Of a stretch of DNA of 5,233 nt, positions 1 through 5,189 are shown one piece after another. The DNA lies in the NCBI GenBank assembly GCA_000434395.1, contig FR878786.1:1-5233 (forward strand), given 5' to 3'. Source of the stretch: Clostridium sp. CAG:568. Lineage in GTDB: Bacteria; Bacillota_I; Bacilli_A; RFN20; CAG-288. The notes beneath the pieces are model-generated. The model did not search any database, was not told the DNA's origin, and saw nothing but the letters and a program-made list of their open reading frames with translations. The translations under genes were made by a program, and so were the position numbers. Numbering within the stretch: the stretch's first letter is position 1; each line of letters begins with the position of its first letter.

Positions 1-68
1 ATTGGTTGGGAAAGTATTAATTAACTAAGTCTATATTATTTCGAATCTAAATATTTATCAAAGAATCT

Positions 69-1595
69 TTACTTATATATTCCCTTGTACTTCTTGTCCA
101 AATAATCTATGAATTCCTTAGAGCTAAAGTCTTTGTGAGTTATAGACTTAATCCAATCCTTAGGATCTAATAGACATGCATTCTTAAACACTCTCTTAGT
201 CATCCAGTCTTTGACCAAATCCATTCTACCTTCTTTCAACACCTGATCTAATCCACCATACTTCTTAAAGGATTTATCCATTACGTTTCTATACATGATG
301 TTGTATGAATTTCCAACTGCATAAACAGGAAAATAGGCGAAAGAATCACACCAATGAACATCCTGCAATATTCCACTTCTATCATCTTCGACATCCAGTC
401 CTAAATAATCCTTATATTTTTGATTCCAAACTTTATTTAAATCCTTAGTACTTAATGTCTTATCAAAAAGACCTTTCTCTATCTCATATCTTATGACAAT
501 ATGAAGCGAATAAGTCAATTCATCAGCTTCTGTTCTATAAGGTTGACGGAATACTTTGTTAGCTGCTCTATAGAATTCTTCGACTGTTACATCATCTAAT
601 ACTGGTGCAAAGTATTTCTGCATGGTAGGAAATACAAAAGACAAGAAAGAATAACTTCTTCCTATAACATTCTCATAGAATCTAGATACAGATTCATCCA
701 TATCCAATGTTTGATGACCACCAAGCAAATGTTTTCTAACTATAGCAGGTGTGTTTTGTGAGAACAAAGCATGACCAGTTTCATGCATTATCGAATAGAA
801 ATTTGATATGAAGTTCTTCTCATAATAGTGAGTAGCCACTCTACAATCAGATGCACTCAATTCAGATGTAAAAGGATGCTCTGTCTGACCTAAAGTTCCT
901 TTATCGAAATCAAATCCTAATAGTTTCATCAACCAAAGAGAGAACTCTCTTTGTTTTTCTATAGATACTTCTCTAAACAAGAAGTCATCTCTAATGATTT
1001 CTTTGGATTCATAAACTCTATTCAAGATAGGAATAATGCCATCTTTAAGACTGTTGAAATAGATATCTAAATCCTCAGTAGTAAATCCAGGCTGAACTTC
1101 ATCAGTCAAAATATCCAAAACTTTCTTTCCTTTTGCGTCATCTCTAAGATTTACCCATTTTCTAGTATATTCGACATTTTTCTTCAACTGGCCTTCAAAT
1201 AAAGAATAATCATTCTTTTCTTTAGCATTAACCCATACGTTAAATGCTTTGCTAAAGTTGTTGGAATAAATCTTTTCAAATTCAGGAGTTACATTCTTTG
1301 AACTCAAATAATCTCTATATAAAGATTTAACTAAGACTTTGTCATATTTATCCAAAGACTCGAAATTCTTCATAGCATAAATAATTGAACTTATGAATTT
1401 CTTCTTTTTGCTGAGAGCAAAAGATTTACCTGACAAGTAAGTAAGTTGCTCACTTTCTCTATCTCGTCCATCTCTTGGAGCGCATGTTTCCAAATCCCAT
1501 GATATGACTCCAGACATATCACTATAAAACTGCATCATCTTCACTGTCTCATGAATTACCCTCAATGACTTTGTTAATTTCTTTTCTTGATCCAT
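69..1595 (-). CDS. M32 family metallocarboxypeptidase (carboxypeptidase Taq type)
   Basis: The 508-residue product matches the usual length (about 500) of M32 carboxypeptidases, zinc or cobalt enzymes that remove single C-terminal residues from peptides in the cytoplasm. Visible in order: the N-terminal SWDLETCAPRDG segment (residues 32-43), HPF (240-242), the metal site HETGH (271-275) with the third ligand Glu in MDESVSRFYEN (E301), RTEADELTYSLH (354-365) and SGILQDVHW (407-415). All are family signatures. The third-ligand motif is DESVSR where the textbook form is HESQSR. The ATG at 1595 is chosen because AAGAGGTGG lies 6 nt upstream and the product then begins at normal length. The frame stays open to an ATG at 1688, but those 31 extra residues lack a ribosome site and begin with remnant sequence of another gene. 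The stop is TAA at 69-71. No hairpin with a T-run is visible in the 68 bases downstream. The gene is monocistronic as far as seen, about 300 nt from its likely promoter at 1907-1936. Confidence 0.96.
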   Translation of the reverse strand: MDQEKKLTKSLRVIHETVKMMQFYSDMSGVISWDLETCAPRDGRDRESEQLTYLSGKSFALSKKKKFISSIIYAMKNFESLDKYDKVLVKSLYRDYLSSKNVTPEFEKIYSNNFSKAFNVWVNAKEKNDYSLFEGQLKKNVEYTRKWVNLRDDAKGKKVLDILTDEVQPGFTTEDLDIYFNSLKDGIIPILNRVYESKEIIRDDFLFREVSIEKQREFSLWLMKLLGFDFDKGTLGQTEHPFTSELSASDCRVATHYYEKNFISNFYSIMHETGHALFSQNTPAIVRKHLLGGHQTLDMDESVSRFYENVIGRSYSFLSFVFPTMQKYFAPVLDDVTVEEFYRAANKVFRQPYRTEADELTYSLHIVIRYEIEKGLFDKTLSTKDLNKVWNQKYKDYLGLDVEDDRSGILQDVHWCDSFAYFPVYAVGNSYNIMYRNVMDKSFKKYGGLDQVLKEGRMDLVKDWMTKRVFKNACLLDPKDWIKSITHKDFSSKEFIDYLDKKYKGIYK

Positions 1596-1649
1596 ATCAG
1601 TCCACCTCTTATTAATAGAGTATAAATTATTCATCCAAATAAAACATCT

Positions 1650-1796
1650 AAAATTGATATTGTTCATCTTGGATAGTCCAACATACATCTATCTTAGATC
1701 CTTTGTTTAGCATAGCAAACAAAGAAATAATTCCTTCTTTTAATTCGAAAGTGATCTTTTGAATTCGACTTTTTCTGTTTCTTCTCCAAAATTCAT
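1650..1796 (-). pseudogene. Decayed 5' fragment of an AlbA_2 (Schlafen-type) domain gene
   Basis: Starting from the ATG at 1796 the frame reads MNFGEETEKVEFKRSLS and then stops (TAA 1740-1742). The neighbouring frame continues with ELKEGIISLFAMLNKGSKI (1746-1690). The first frame resumes with MYVGLSK (1688-1668). Joined, these give the typical N-terminus of the AlbA_2 putative nucleic-acid-binding domain: an EFK-S/T-ELKEG-IS-AMLNK core followed by a MYVG/LYFG strand. The breaks fit a one-base deletion near 1747 and a one-base insertion near 1689. They compensate each other, so both ends are in one frame, but stops lie between. Intact members are usually several hundred residues long; only about 45 are recognisable here and the rest is gone. 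It lies in the same direction as, and just upstream of, the M32 gene, so it is probably carried as untranslated leader. The family assignment is by recognised motif pattern and was not searched. Confidence 0.7.
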
Positions 1797-1806
1797 ATAA
1801 TCTCAT

Positions 1807-1917
1807 CCTGCTATTAGTACTTTGAATCCACTTTTACACTTAAATAGATTCTTTATTAGACTTTACTTATAAGCACATATATAAGATGAAAATATATATT
1901 TATTAGAAAATAGCAGG
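1807..1917. repeat. 9-bp inverted repeat pair flanking the AT-rich leader
   Basis: CCTGCTATT at 1807-1815 is exactly complementary to AATAGCAGG at 1909-1917, with 93 bases between. The right arm overlaps the extended -10 element of the minus-strand promoter, so it would not be fully present in the RNA made from that promoter. A DNA-level role or chance are both possible. Confidence 0.3.
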
Positions 1918-1936
1918 TATTTGAAAACACTTTCAA
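1907..1936 (-). promoter_or_regulatory. Probable sigma-A promoter for the M32 transcription unit
   Basis: On the minus strand, TTGAAA (1931-1936, five of six consensus bases) is followed after 18 bases by TATTTT (1907-1912). A TG one base before the hexamer makes an extended -10. A start near 1900 would give a leader of about 300 nt before the M32 ATG, running through the AlbA_2 remnant. It may originally have been the promoter of that lost gene. No better minus-strand promoter is visible nearer to 1595. Confidence 0.45.
1920..1936 (-). promoter_or_regulatory. cre-like (CcpA) palindromic operator over the -35 element
   Basis: The minus strand reads TTGAAAGTGTTTTCAAA. Against the Bacillus subtilis cre consensus WTGNAARCGNWWWCAWW it matches 16 of 17 positions; the single mismatch is T for C in the central CG (base 1929). 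The core TTGAAA-N4-TTTCAA is a perfect dyad. It covers the -35 hexamer of the promoter above, where bound CcpA would block polymerase. This is a pattern match only. Confidence 0.4.
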
Positions 1937-1955
1937 AAATACTTTGTTTTTTTGC

Positions 1956-1983
1956 TTGCTTTTATAAATCTAAGGACTATAAT
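1956..1983 (+). promoter_or_regulatory. Plus-strand promoter for a candidate small RNA
   Basis: A perfect TATAAT lies at 1978-1983. TTGCTT at 1956-1961 lies 16 bases upstream and matches the first three bases of the -35 consensus. The predicted start is near 1990. It stands back to back with the minus-strand promoter at 1907-1936, 19 bases away. Confidence 0.45.
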
Positions 1984-1989
1984 TACAAG

Positions 1990-2087
1990 ACAATCAAGAG
2001 ATTGCAAATAACTAAGTTAATTATTTCCAACATAAAATTCCTTTTGCTCGCTCCGGATCTAATGCAAATTAGGTTCGGAGTTTTTTT
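1990..2087 (+). ncRNA. Candidate small RNA of about 100 nt, family unknown
   Basis: A promoter-like element ending at 1983 and a strong intrinsic terminator ending at 2087 bracket about 98 bases with no open frame that has a ribosome site. The predicted RNA has a 5' hairpin (CAATC-AAGA-GATTG, 1991-2004), a weak TAAC-TAA-GTTA hairpin (2009-2019), a single-stranded pyrimidine-rich stretch TTCCTTTTGCTCG (2038-2050) and the terminator stem. An unpaired CU-rich stretch before the terminator is typical of trans-acting RNAs that pair with ribosome binding sites. I do not recognise it as 6S RNA, SRP RNA, tmRNA or a known riboswitch. The 5' end is estimated from the promoter. Confidence 0.5.
2051..2087 (+). 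terminator. Intrinsic terminator, plus strand
   Basis: A 13-base-pair stem (2051-2063 with 2068-2080) closes on a GCAA tetraloop and is followed at once by seven T (2081-2087). Two of the pairs are G-U wobbles (2056/2075 and 2058/2073). On the minus strand these become A-C mismatches, the loop is no longer GNRA, and no T-run follows. The element is therefore built for plus-strand transcription, away from the minus-strand genes on either side. Confidence 0.9.
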
Positions 2088-2094
2088 ATGTCTT

Positions 2095-2922
2095 TTATTC
2101 CATATCCAAAGGAAGTTTCTTCTTTGGAGATGGATAAATAGAATCTAGTAACTTCCAAGATTCATCTGATATTTGAATCTTGGATGCTTCAATATTCATC
2201 TTTAGATGCTCTACATGAGAAGCTTTAGGAATAGATGTTATATCCTTATCTCTCAAAGTGAAGGCCAAAAGAAGTTGAATAGGTGTAATTCCATATTCTT
2301 TAGATATTTCTATTACTGTCGAATTAGATAAAAGCTCTCTTTTCAATGATCCAGCCTCTGCCAAAGGACAATAAGACATAAATCTAATGGCATTATTCTT
2401 TAAAAAGGGAATAAGACTATACTCTACACCCCTTGATCCTAAATGATATAAGCATTGATCAACTCTGCAATTGTAACCATCTTTAAGGCTTAATAACTCT
2501 TGCATATCATCAATATCAAAGTTAGAGACACCCCAATCTTTGATAAGACCTTGTCTCTTTGCTTCTTCCATACATCTTATGGTTTCTTCCAATGGAATCT
2601 CGCCTCTCCAATGCAATAAATACATATCCAAATAAGATGTATTCAATCTTTTTAAAGAATTAGAAAGGCTGATGAAGAAATCATCATATCCAGCATTCCA
2701 AGGCAATATCTTAGAAACAATATATAATCTTGACCTATCAAAATCCTTGATAGCTTCTCCTATCAAGGATTCAGATTTGCCATCCCCATACATCTCAGCT
2801 GTATCTATCAATGTCACTCCATTTTGAATTCCATATCTAATACTTTCGATTTCAGCTTCATATAATTTTCTATTTTCTCCAAAATGCCAAGTTCCTTGAC
2901 CTAATCTATCCATTTTAAACAT
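2095..2922 (-). CDS. Aldo/keto reductase, YeaE-like
   Basis: The 275-residue product is a TIM-barrel NADPH-dependent oxidoreductase of normal family length. The catalytic tetrad is in place: Asp40 and Tyr45 in LIDTAEMYGDGKSE, Lys71 in LYIVSKILPWNAG and His104 in LLHWRGE. The cofactor-binding end IPKASHVEHLKMN is at 231-243. GQGTWHFGE near the start, LLHW, YHLGSRGVEY and the C-terminal YPSPKKK-LDM pattern are close to those I know from E. coli YeaE, a methylglyoxal-reducing enzyme. Reduction of small aldehydes or ketones in the cytoplasm is thus likely; the substrate is inferred. The ATG at 2922 is chosen because GAGGAG lies upstream (12 nt, slightly long) and the barrel starts directly after. 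An ATG at 2913 is the alternative. The open frame up to 3009 runs into the neighbouring terminator and gene end, so it is not used. The gene lies 79 bases after the tldE-like gene but behind a terminator. It ends facing the plus-strand terminator at 2051-2087. Confidence 0.95.
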   Translation of the reverse strand: MFKMDRLGQGTWHFGENRKLYEAEIESIRYGIQNGVTLIDTAEMYGDGKSESLIGEAIKDFDRSRLYIVSKILPWNAGYDDFFISLSNSLKRLNTSYLDMYLLHWRGEIPLEETIRCMEEAKRQGLIKDWGVSNFDIDDMQELLSLKDGYNCRVDQCLYHLGSRGVEYSLIPFLKNNAIRFMSYCPLAEAGSLKRELLSNSTVIEISKEYGITPIQLLLAFTLRDKDITSIPKASHVEHLKMNIEASKIQISDESWKLLDSIYPSPKKKLPLDME

Positions 2923-2946
2923 GATTACATCATTCTCCTCATAAAT

Positions 2947-2976
2947 AATATAAAACACGACTAACTTATTTCTTAA
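2947..2976 (-). promoter_or_regulatory. Possible promoter for the aldo/keto reductase
   Basis: On the minus strand, TTAAGA (2971-2976, four of six consensus bases) is followed after 18 bases by TATATT (2947-2952, five of six). It lies directly downstream of the terminator of the upstream gene, where an independent promoter is expected. The start near 2940 would leave a very short leader, with the ribosome site at its 5' end, so the exact placement is uncertain. Confidence 0.35.
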
Positions 2977-2977
2977 G

Positions 2978-3006
2978 AACAAAAAATAGCTGTTTTCACA
3001 GCTATT
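2978..3006 (-). terminator. Intrinsic terminator at the end of the tldE-like gene
   Basis: On the minus strand a perfect 9-bp stem, AATAGCTGT with ACAGCTATT (2998-3006 with 2985-2993), closes on a GAAA tetraloop and is followed by TTTTGTT. The TAG stop codon of the tldE-like gene (3002-3004) lies inside the first arm. The stem is fairly AT-rich, so some read-through into the aldo/keto reductase gene is possible. Confidence 0.8.
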
Positions 3007-4336
3007 CAACTTCTACGTTATCTATTAAGAACCAAGGGCAAAGAGCAGCTTCTATGGAGCAATCCTCTCTCTCAGAAGAAAGTCCGATTACATCTCGTAA
3101 GAATTCATCAGCTTTTCCTTTTATAGTTCCTCTTACAGGCTTTCCAATCTTTCCTTCTTTTATCTCATAGCCATAGAAAGGAATCTCAAGATTTATCTCA
3201 GCATCTCTCTTTATCTTTTCTACACAGTCCTTATCAAATCCTTCTACTATATATCCATTATCTACAGACCTTATCAATCCCAAAGATGTATTATCCGCTG
3301 AAGGTGCAACGACGAAGTATTGAGACTCGGGAATTCCGTATGTGGCACAAGAATTAGATCTTATATTCAATATCTCACCATATTCAGTATCCAAGAAGAA
3401 ACAGCGAAGTCTTCCATGATCTATGGCCATAAACTTCTCTGTTGCATTTCCTTCTGTATCGAATGGAGTGGATTGAACTGAAGAGATAATAGGATCATTT
3501 AAGACAGTTAGTAGTGGTGAGAAAGCATCCTTTCCAAACTGATCCTTATATACTGATTTTCCCGAGGCTACCATCGCACCAGAGAGATGAAGATCAGCAA
3601 TATGAAGGATAGTAGCAGCACTTCTTGGAGAAAAAGCTACTTTATATTTTCCCTTTTCAGCTAGACCGACCTTGAAGGAAGACATTATTTCTTTATCTAT
3701 TCTATTAGCCAAATACTCAGGTTTAATAGTCATCAAATTGTATCCAATATATGTCTCAGTAGCAGAACTCTTCTCGCCATCAGGCTTTGTGAAGGTACAG
3801 TCTGCTTTCATCACTATACGATCAAACTTCTTCTCCACTTTTAATCCTTTAGAATTGACCATCATTCTTCTACCAGTTATCAAGGTGGTTGAAATTTCAT
3901 TTATAGCATCATCGTTGAACAAAGAATTCATTCCTTTTAAAGATTGAACAATCTTATTGTTTAAAATCTTTAGATTATCTATCTTCACGTTGGATAATTT
4001 AAATCCACTAGATTTATATCTTTGACCAGGTTCGCCAAAAAATTCAGGTCTACATAATCTATCGCTATTCAAAGCAGATTGTTTAATAGATTTAATGATT
4101 TCATCAACTCTATTCTCATCCAATTTGTCATCTTCAAAAGTACCTAATCTCTCTTCATACATTCCTCTATAACGAACTGAGACAACATTTTCTTTTATAT
4201 CAGTCGTTAAAACACCTTTTACATTTGATACTTTAATTTCATTATGGACTTTATAGTCAATTTGAAAAGGGGATATTCCTTCTCTTTGGCAAAGACTTAG
4301 AATAGTATCCAACACCTTCTTTTCTTCGTCTGTCAT
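3002..4336 (-). CDS. TldD/PmbA family protein, TldE (PmbA)-like subunit
   Basis: The 444-residue product has the length and layout of the TldD/PmbA family: a variable N-terminal domain, then a conserved C-terminal half. LHIADLHLSGAMVASGKS (244-261), STPFDTEGNAT (289-299) and the terminal YGYEIKEGKIGKPVRGTIKG (388-407) correspond to the conserved blocks. The HExxxH zinc site of TldD is absent: the equivalent stretch reads LHIADLH. This makes it the TldE (PmbA) type. In E. coli, TldE forms a heterodimeric protease with TldD, which holds the zinc and trims unfolded peptides such as microcin B17 precursor and CcdA. No tldD lies in this window, so the partner must be elsewhere or the protein acts alone. 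The ATG at 4336 follows AAGGAG by 8 nt. A GTG three codons earlier lies within that ribosome site and is not used. The gene is divergent from the Nudix gene. Cytoplasmic; no signal peptide or membrane segment. Confidence 0.93.
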   Translation of the reverse strand: MTDEEKKVLDTILSLCQREGISPFQIDYKVHNEIKVSNVKGVLTTDIKENVVSVRYRGMYEERLGTFEDDKLDENRVDEIIKSIKQSALNSDRLCRPEFFGEPGQRYKSSGFKLSNVKIDNLKILNNKIVQSLKGMNSLFNDDAINEISTTLITGRRMMVNSKGLKVEKKFDRIVMKADCTFTKPDGEKSSATETYIGYNLMTIKPEYLANRIDKEIMSSFKVGLAEKGKYKVAFSPRSAATILHIADLHLSGAMVASGKSVYKDQFGKDAFSPLLTVLNDPIISSVQSTPFDTEGNATEKFMAIDHGRLRCFFLDTEYGEILNIRSNSCATYGIPESQYFVVAPSADNTSLGLIRSVDNGYIVEGFDKDCVEKIKRDAEINLEIPFYGYEIKEGKIGKPVRGTIKGKADEFLRDVIGLSSEREDCSIEAALCPWFLIDNVEVE

Positions 4337-4362
4337 AGTTATCACTCCTTTTCGCTTTTAAT

Positions 4363-4372
4363 GTCAATTGAC
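4363..4372. promoter_or_regulatory. Perfect 10-bp palindrome at the tldE-like transcription start
   Basis: GTCAATTGAC is a complete dyad six bases downstream of the minus-strand -10 element (4378-4383), so it spans the expected start of transcription. That is a usual place for a repressor site. No specific regulator is recognised, and a 10-bp palindrome can also arise by chance in AT-rich DNA. Confidence 0.3.
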
Positions 4373-4377
4373 TTTCA

Positions 4378-4406
4378 TTTATATAAATAAAAAGTAAATA
4401 TAACAA
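4378..4406 (-). promoter_or_regulatory. Promoter of the tldE-like gene
   Basis: On the minus strand, TTGTTA (4401-4406, four of six) and TATAAA (4378-4383, five of six) are separated by exactly 17 bases. The predicted start is near 4371, giving a leader of about 35 nt with the AAGGAG ribosome site. An alternative extended -10 (TGTTATATT) begins within the same -35 hexamer. Confidence 0.5.
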
Positions 4407-4428
4407 ATTCATTAGAAAGCGGTATTAT
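4400..4428 (+). promoter_or_regulatory. Possible promoter of the Nudix gene
   Basis: On the plus strand, ATAACA (4400-4405, four of six) and TATTAT (4423-4428, five of six) are 17 bases apart. Its -35 hexamer occupies nearly the same bases as that of the divergent tldE-like promoter. The -10 lies within an imperfect inverted repeat CGGT-N9-ACCG (4420-4436). The predicted start is near 4435, about 44 nt before the ATG. Confidence 0.35.
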
Positions 4429-4478
4429 TATAACCGATTTTTAAGCTAAATTCCTAGCTAGAAAGGCGGTTTATAACT

Positions 4479-4913
4479 ATGAGCGAGAATATAAAGAAAG
4501 AAAAAAGTTGTGGTGCTGTAGTATATAAAATAATAAATGACCGAAGATACTATCTAGTAGAGAAGATGAATTTAGGACATACTTCAATTCCAAAGGGCCA
4601 TGTAGAACCTACTGATAAAAATGATGAAGATACAGCTAGAAGAGAAATAAAAGAAGAGACTTCTTTAAACGTGACTATAGATACTGGATTCAAGCACCAT
4701 ATAAATTATTCTCCATTTCCTGGAATAGACAAAGATGTCTATTTCTTTGTCGCTGAATGCAAAGAAGACACCATCGCTCACGATGACCACGATGATGAAG
4801 TCAAATCATGTATTTGGCTTCCTATCAAAGAAGCTATAGATGCAGTAACCTTTGAAACAGATAAAGAGACGTTGAGAAAAGCTGATGAATATTTAAAAAA
4901 TAGAAATAATTAA
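4479..4913 (+). CDS. Nudix hydrolase, Ap4A-hydrolase (MutT) like
   Basis: The 144-residue product is a single Nudix domain of ordinary length. SCGAVVYK (10-17) is the usual first strand. PKGHVEP opens the Nudix box, which runs from Gly40 to Leu63 and contains the catalytic helix REIKEETSL (Arg55, Glu56, Glu59, Glu60 as metal ligands and base). The PKGHVE form and the small size resemble bacterial bis(5'-nucleosyl)-tetraphosphate hydrolases, but the substrate is not fixed by sequence. The box departs from GX5EX7REUXEEXGU in two ways: one extra residue between the Gly and the Arg, and Ser62 in place of the last Gly. The cluster HDDHDDE (101-107) is strikingly acidic. The ATG at 4479 follows AGGCGG by 9 nt, a fair ribosome site. 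The gene is divergent from the tldE-like gene. No hairpin with T-run follows the TAA. Confidence 0.94.
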   Translation: MSENIKKEKSCGAVVYKIINDRRYYLVEKMNLGHTSIPKGHVEPTDKNDEDTARREIKEETSLNVTIDTGFKHHINYSPFPGIDKDVYFFVAECKEDTIAHDDHDDEVKSCIWLPIKEAIDAVTFETDKETLRKADEYLKNRNN

Positions 4914-5172
4914 AACGGATTTATTCTGACTCTATAAATGACTCTGTAAAAATAGTAAATAGCAAGCCCACAGATTTTGACCAGCAATACTTCAATCAAT
5001 AAAATCAAACCCAAGAATCACAGCAAAAAGAGACAACATTTGCAAAGCAAATAACATTACTTTGATTAGACTTCCCAATTCCTATGCCAAGGATTATACG
5101 TTCATTTTAAACATTATTAAGAAATATGAACGTCAAGCTATAGACGAATCAGAGGAAATGCAACTTATATAA
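4910..5172 (+). pseudogene. 5'-truncated, frame-broken remnant with nuclease-like C-terminal motif
   Basis: No intact gene lies here, but protein-like sequence runs on in two frames. Frame one (4910-4999) reads through IYSDSINDSVKIVNSK and DFDQQYFNQ to a TAA at 5000-5002. Frame two takes over at about 5000 with IKSNPRITAKRDNICKANN, ITLIRLPNSYAKDY and IIKKYERQAIDESEE, ending at TAA 5170-5172. The KRDNICKANNITLIRL stretch resembles the K-D-x-x-C-x-x-NNI-x-LIR-I/L strand near the C-terminus of many PD-(D/E)XK or Vsr-like endonuclease-fold proteins. There is no ATG with a ribosome site in either frame, and the part that would hold the catalytic residues is missing. The family call is tentative; decay is better supported than identity. 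It begins immediately at the end of the Nudix gene. Confidence 0.45.
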
Positions 5173-5189
5173 TAATTAATCAATTGTAA

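Noticed and set aside
1..24. Plus-strand frame IGWESIN ending in TAA at the left edge, perhaps the end of a convergent gene
   Set aside because: Seven codons are too few to tell a gene end from chance, and no terminator follows.
1701..1724. Hairpin CTTTGTTT ... AAACAAAG with 8-bp arms
   Set aside because: No T-run follows on either strand and it lies in former coding sequence of the AlbA_2 remnant; likely chance or minor leader structure.
1648..1806. A 52-codon open frame on the minus strand starting MRLYEFWRRNRKS
   Set aside because: Its AGCAGG abuts the ATG with no spacing, and its middle part (ELKEGIISLFAMLNKG) is the second frame of the AlbA_2 remnant; the first and last parts are out-of-frame sequence.
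1650..1906. Possible T-box or metabolite riboswitch in the long M32 leader
   Set aside because: No T-box sequence, no terminator/antiterminator pair and no known riboswitch core seen; part of the leader is explained by the gene remnant.
1983..2033. A 16-codon hydrophobic minus-strand frame (MLEIINLVICNLLIVL) preceded by AAAAGGA
   Set aside because: Too short to support, antisense to the candidate small RNA, and the ribosome-site look follows from the CU-rich stretch on the other strand.
1921..2148. A 75-codon plus-strand open frame with a TTG start
   Set aside because: It has no ribosome site, reads straight through the strong terminator at 2051-2087 and overlaps the end of the aldo/keto reductase gene in the opposite strand.
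3672..3947. A 91-codon plus-strand open frame
   Set aside because: It lies wholly inside the well-supported tldE-like gene on the opposite strand and is its shadow.
4443..4461. AGCTA-AATTCC-TAGCT small inverted repeat before the Nudix ribosome site
   Set aside because: A 5-bp stem is too weak in this AT-rich leader to call an operator or attenuator.
4927..4945. Direct repeat TGACTCT, two copies 12 bases apart
   Set aside because: Only two short copies, within the decayed coding remnant; no array or attachment-site structure.
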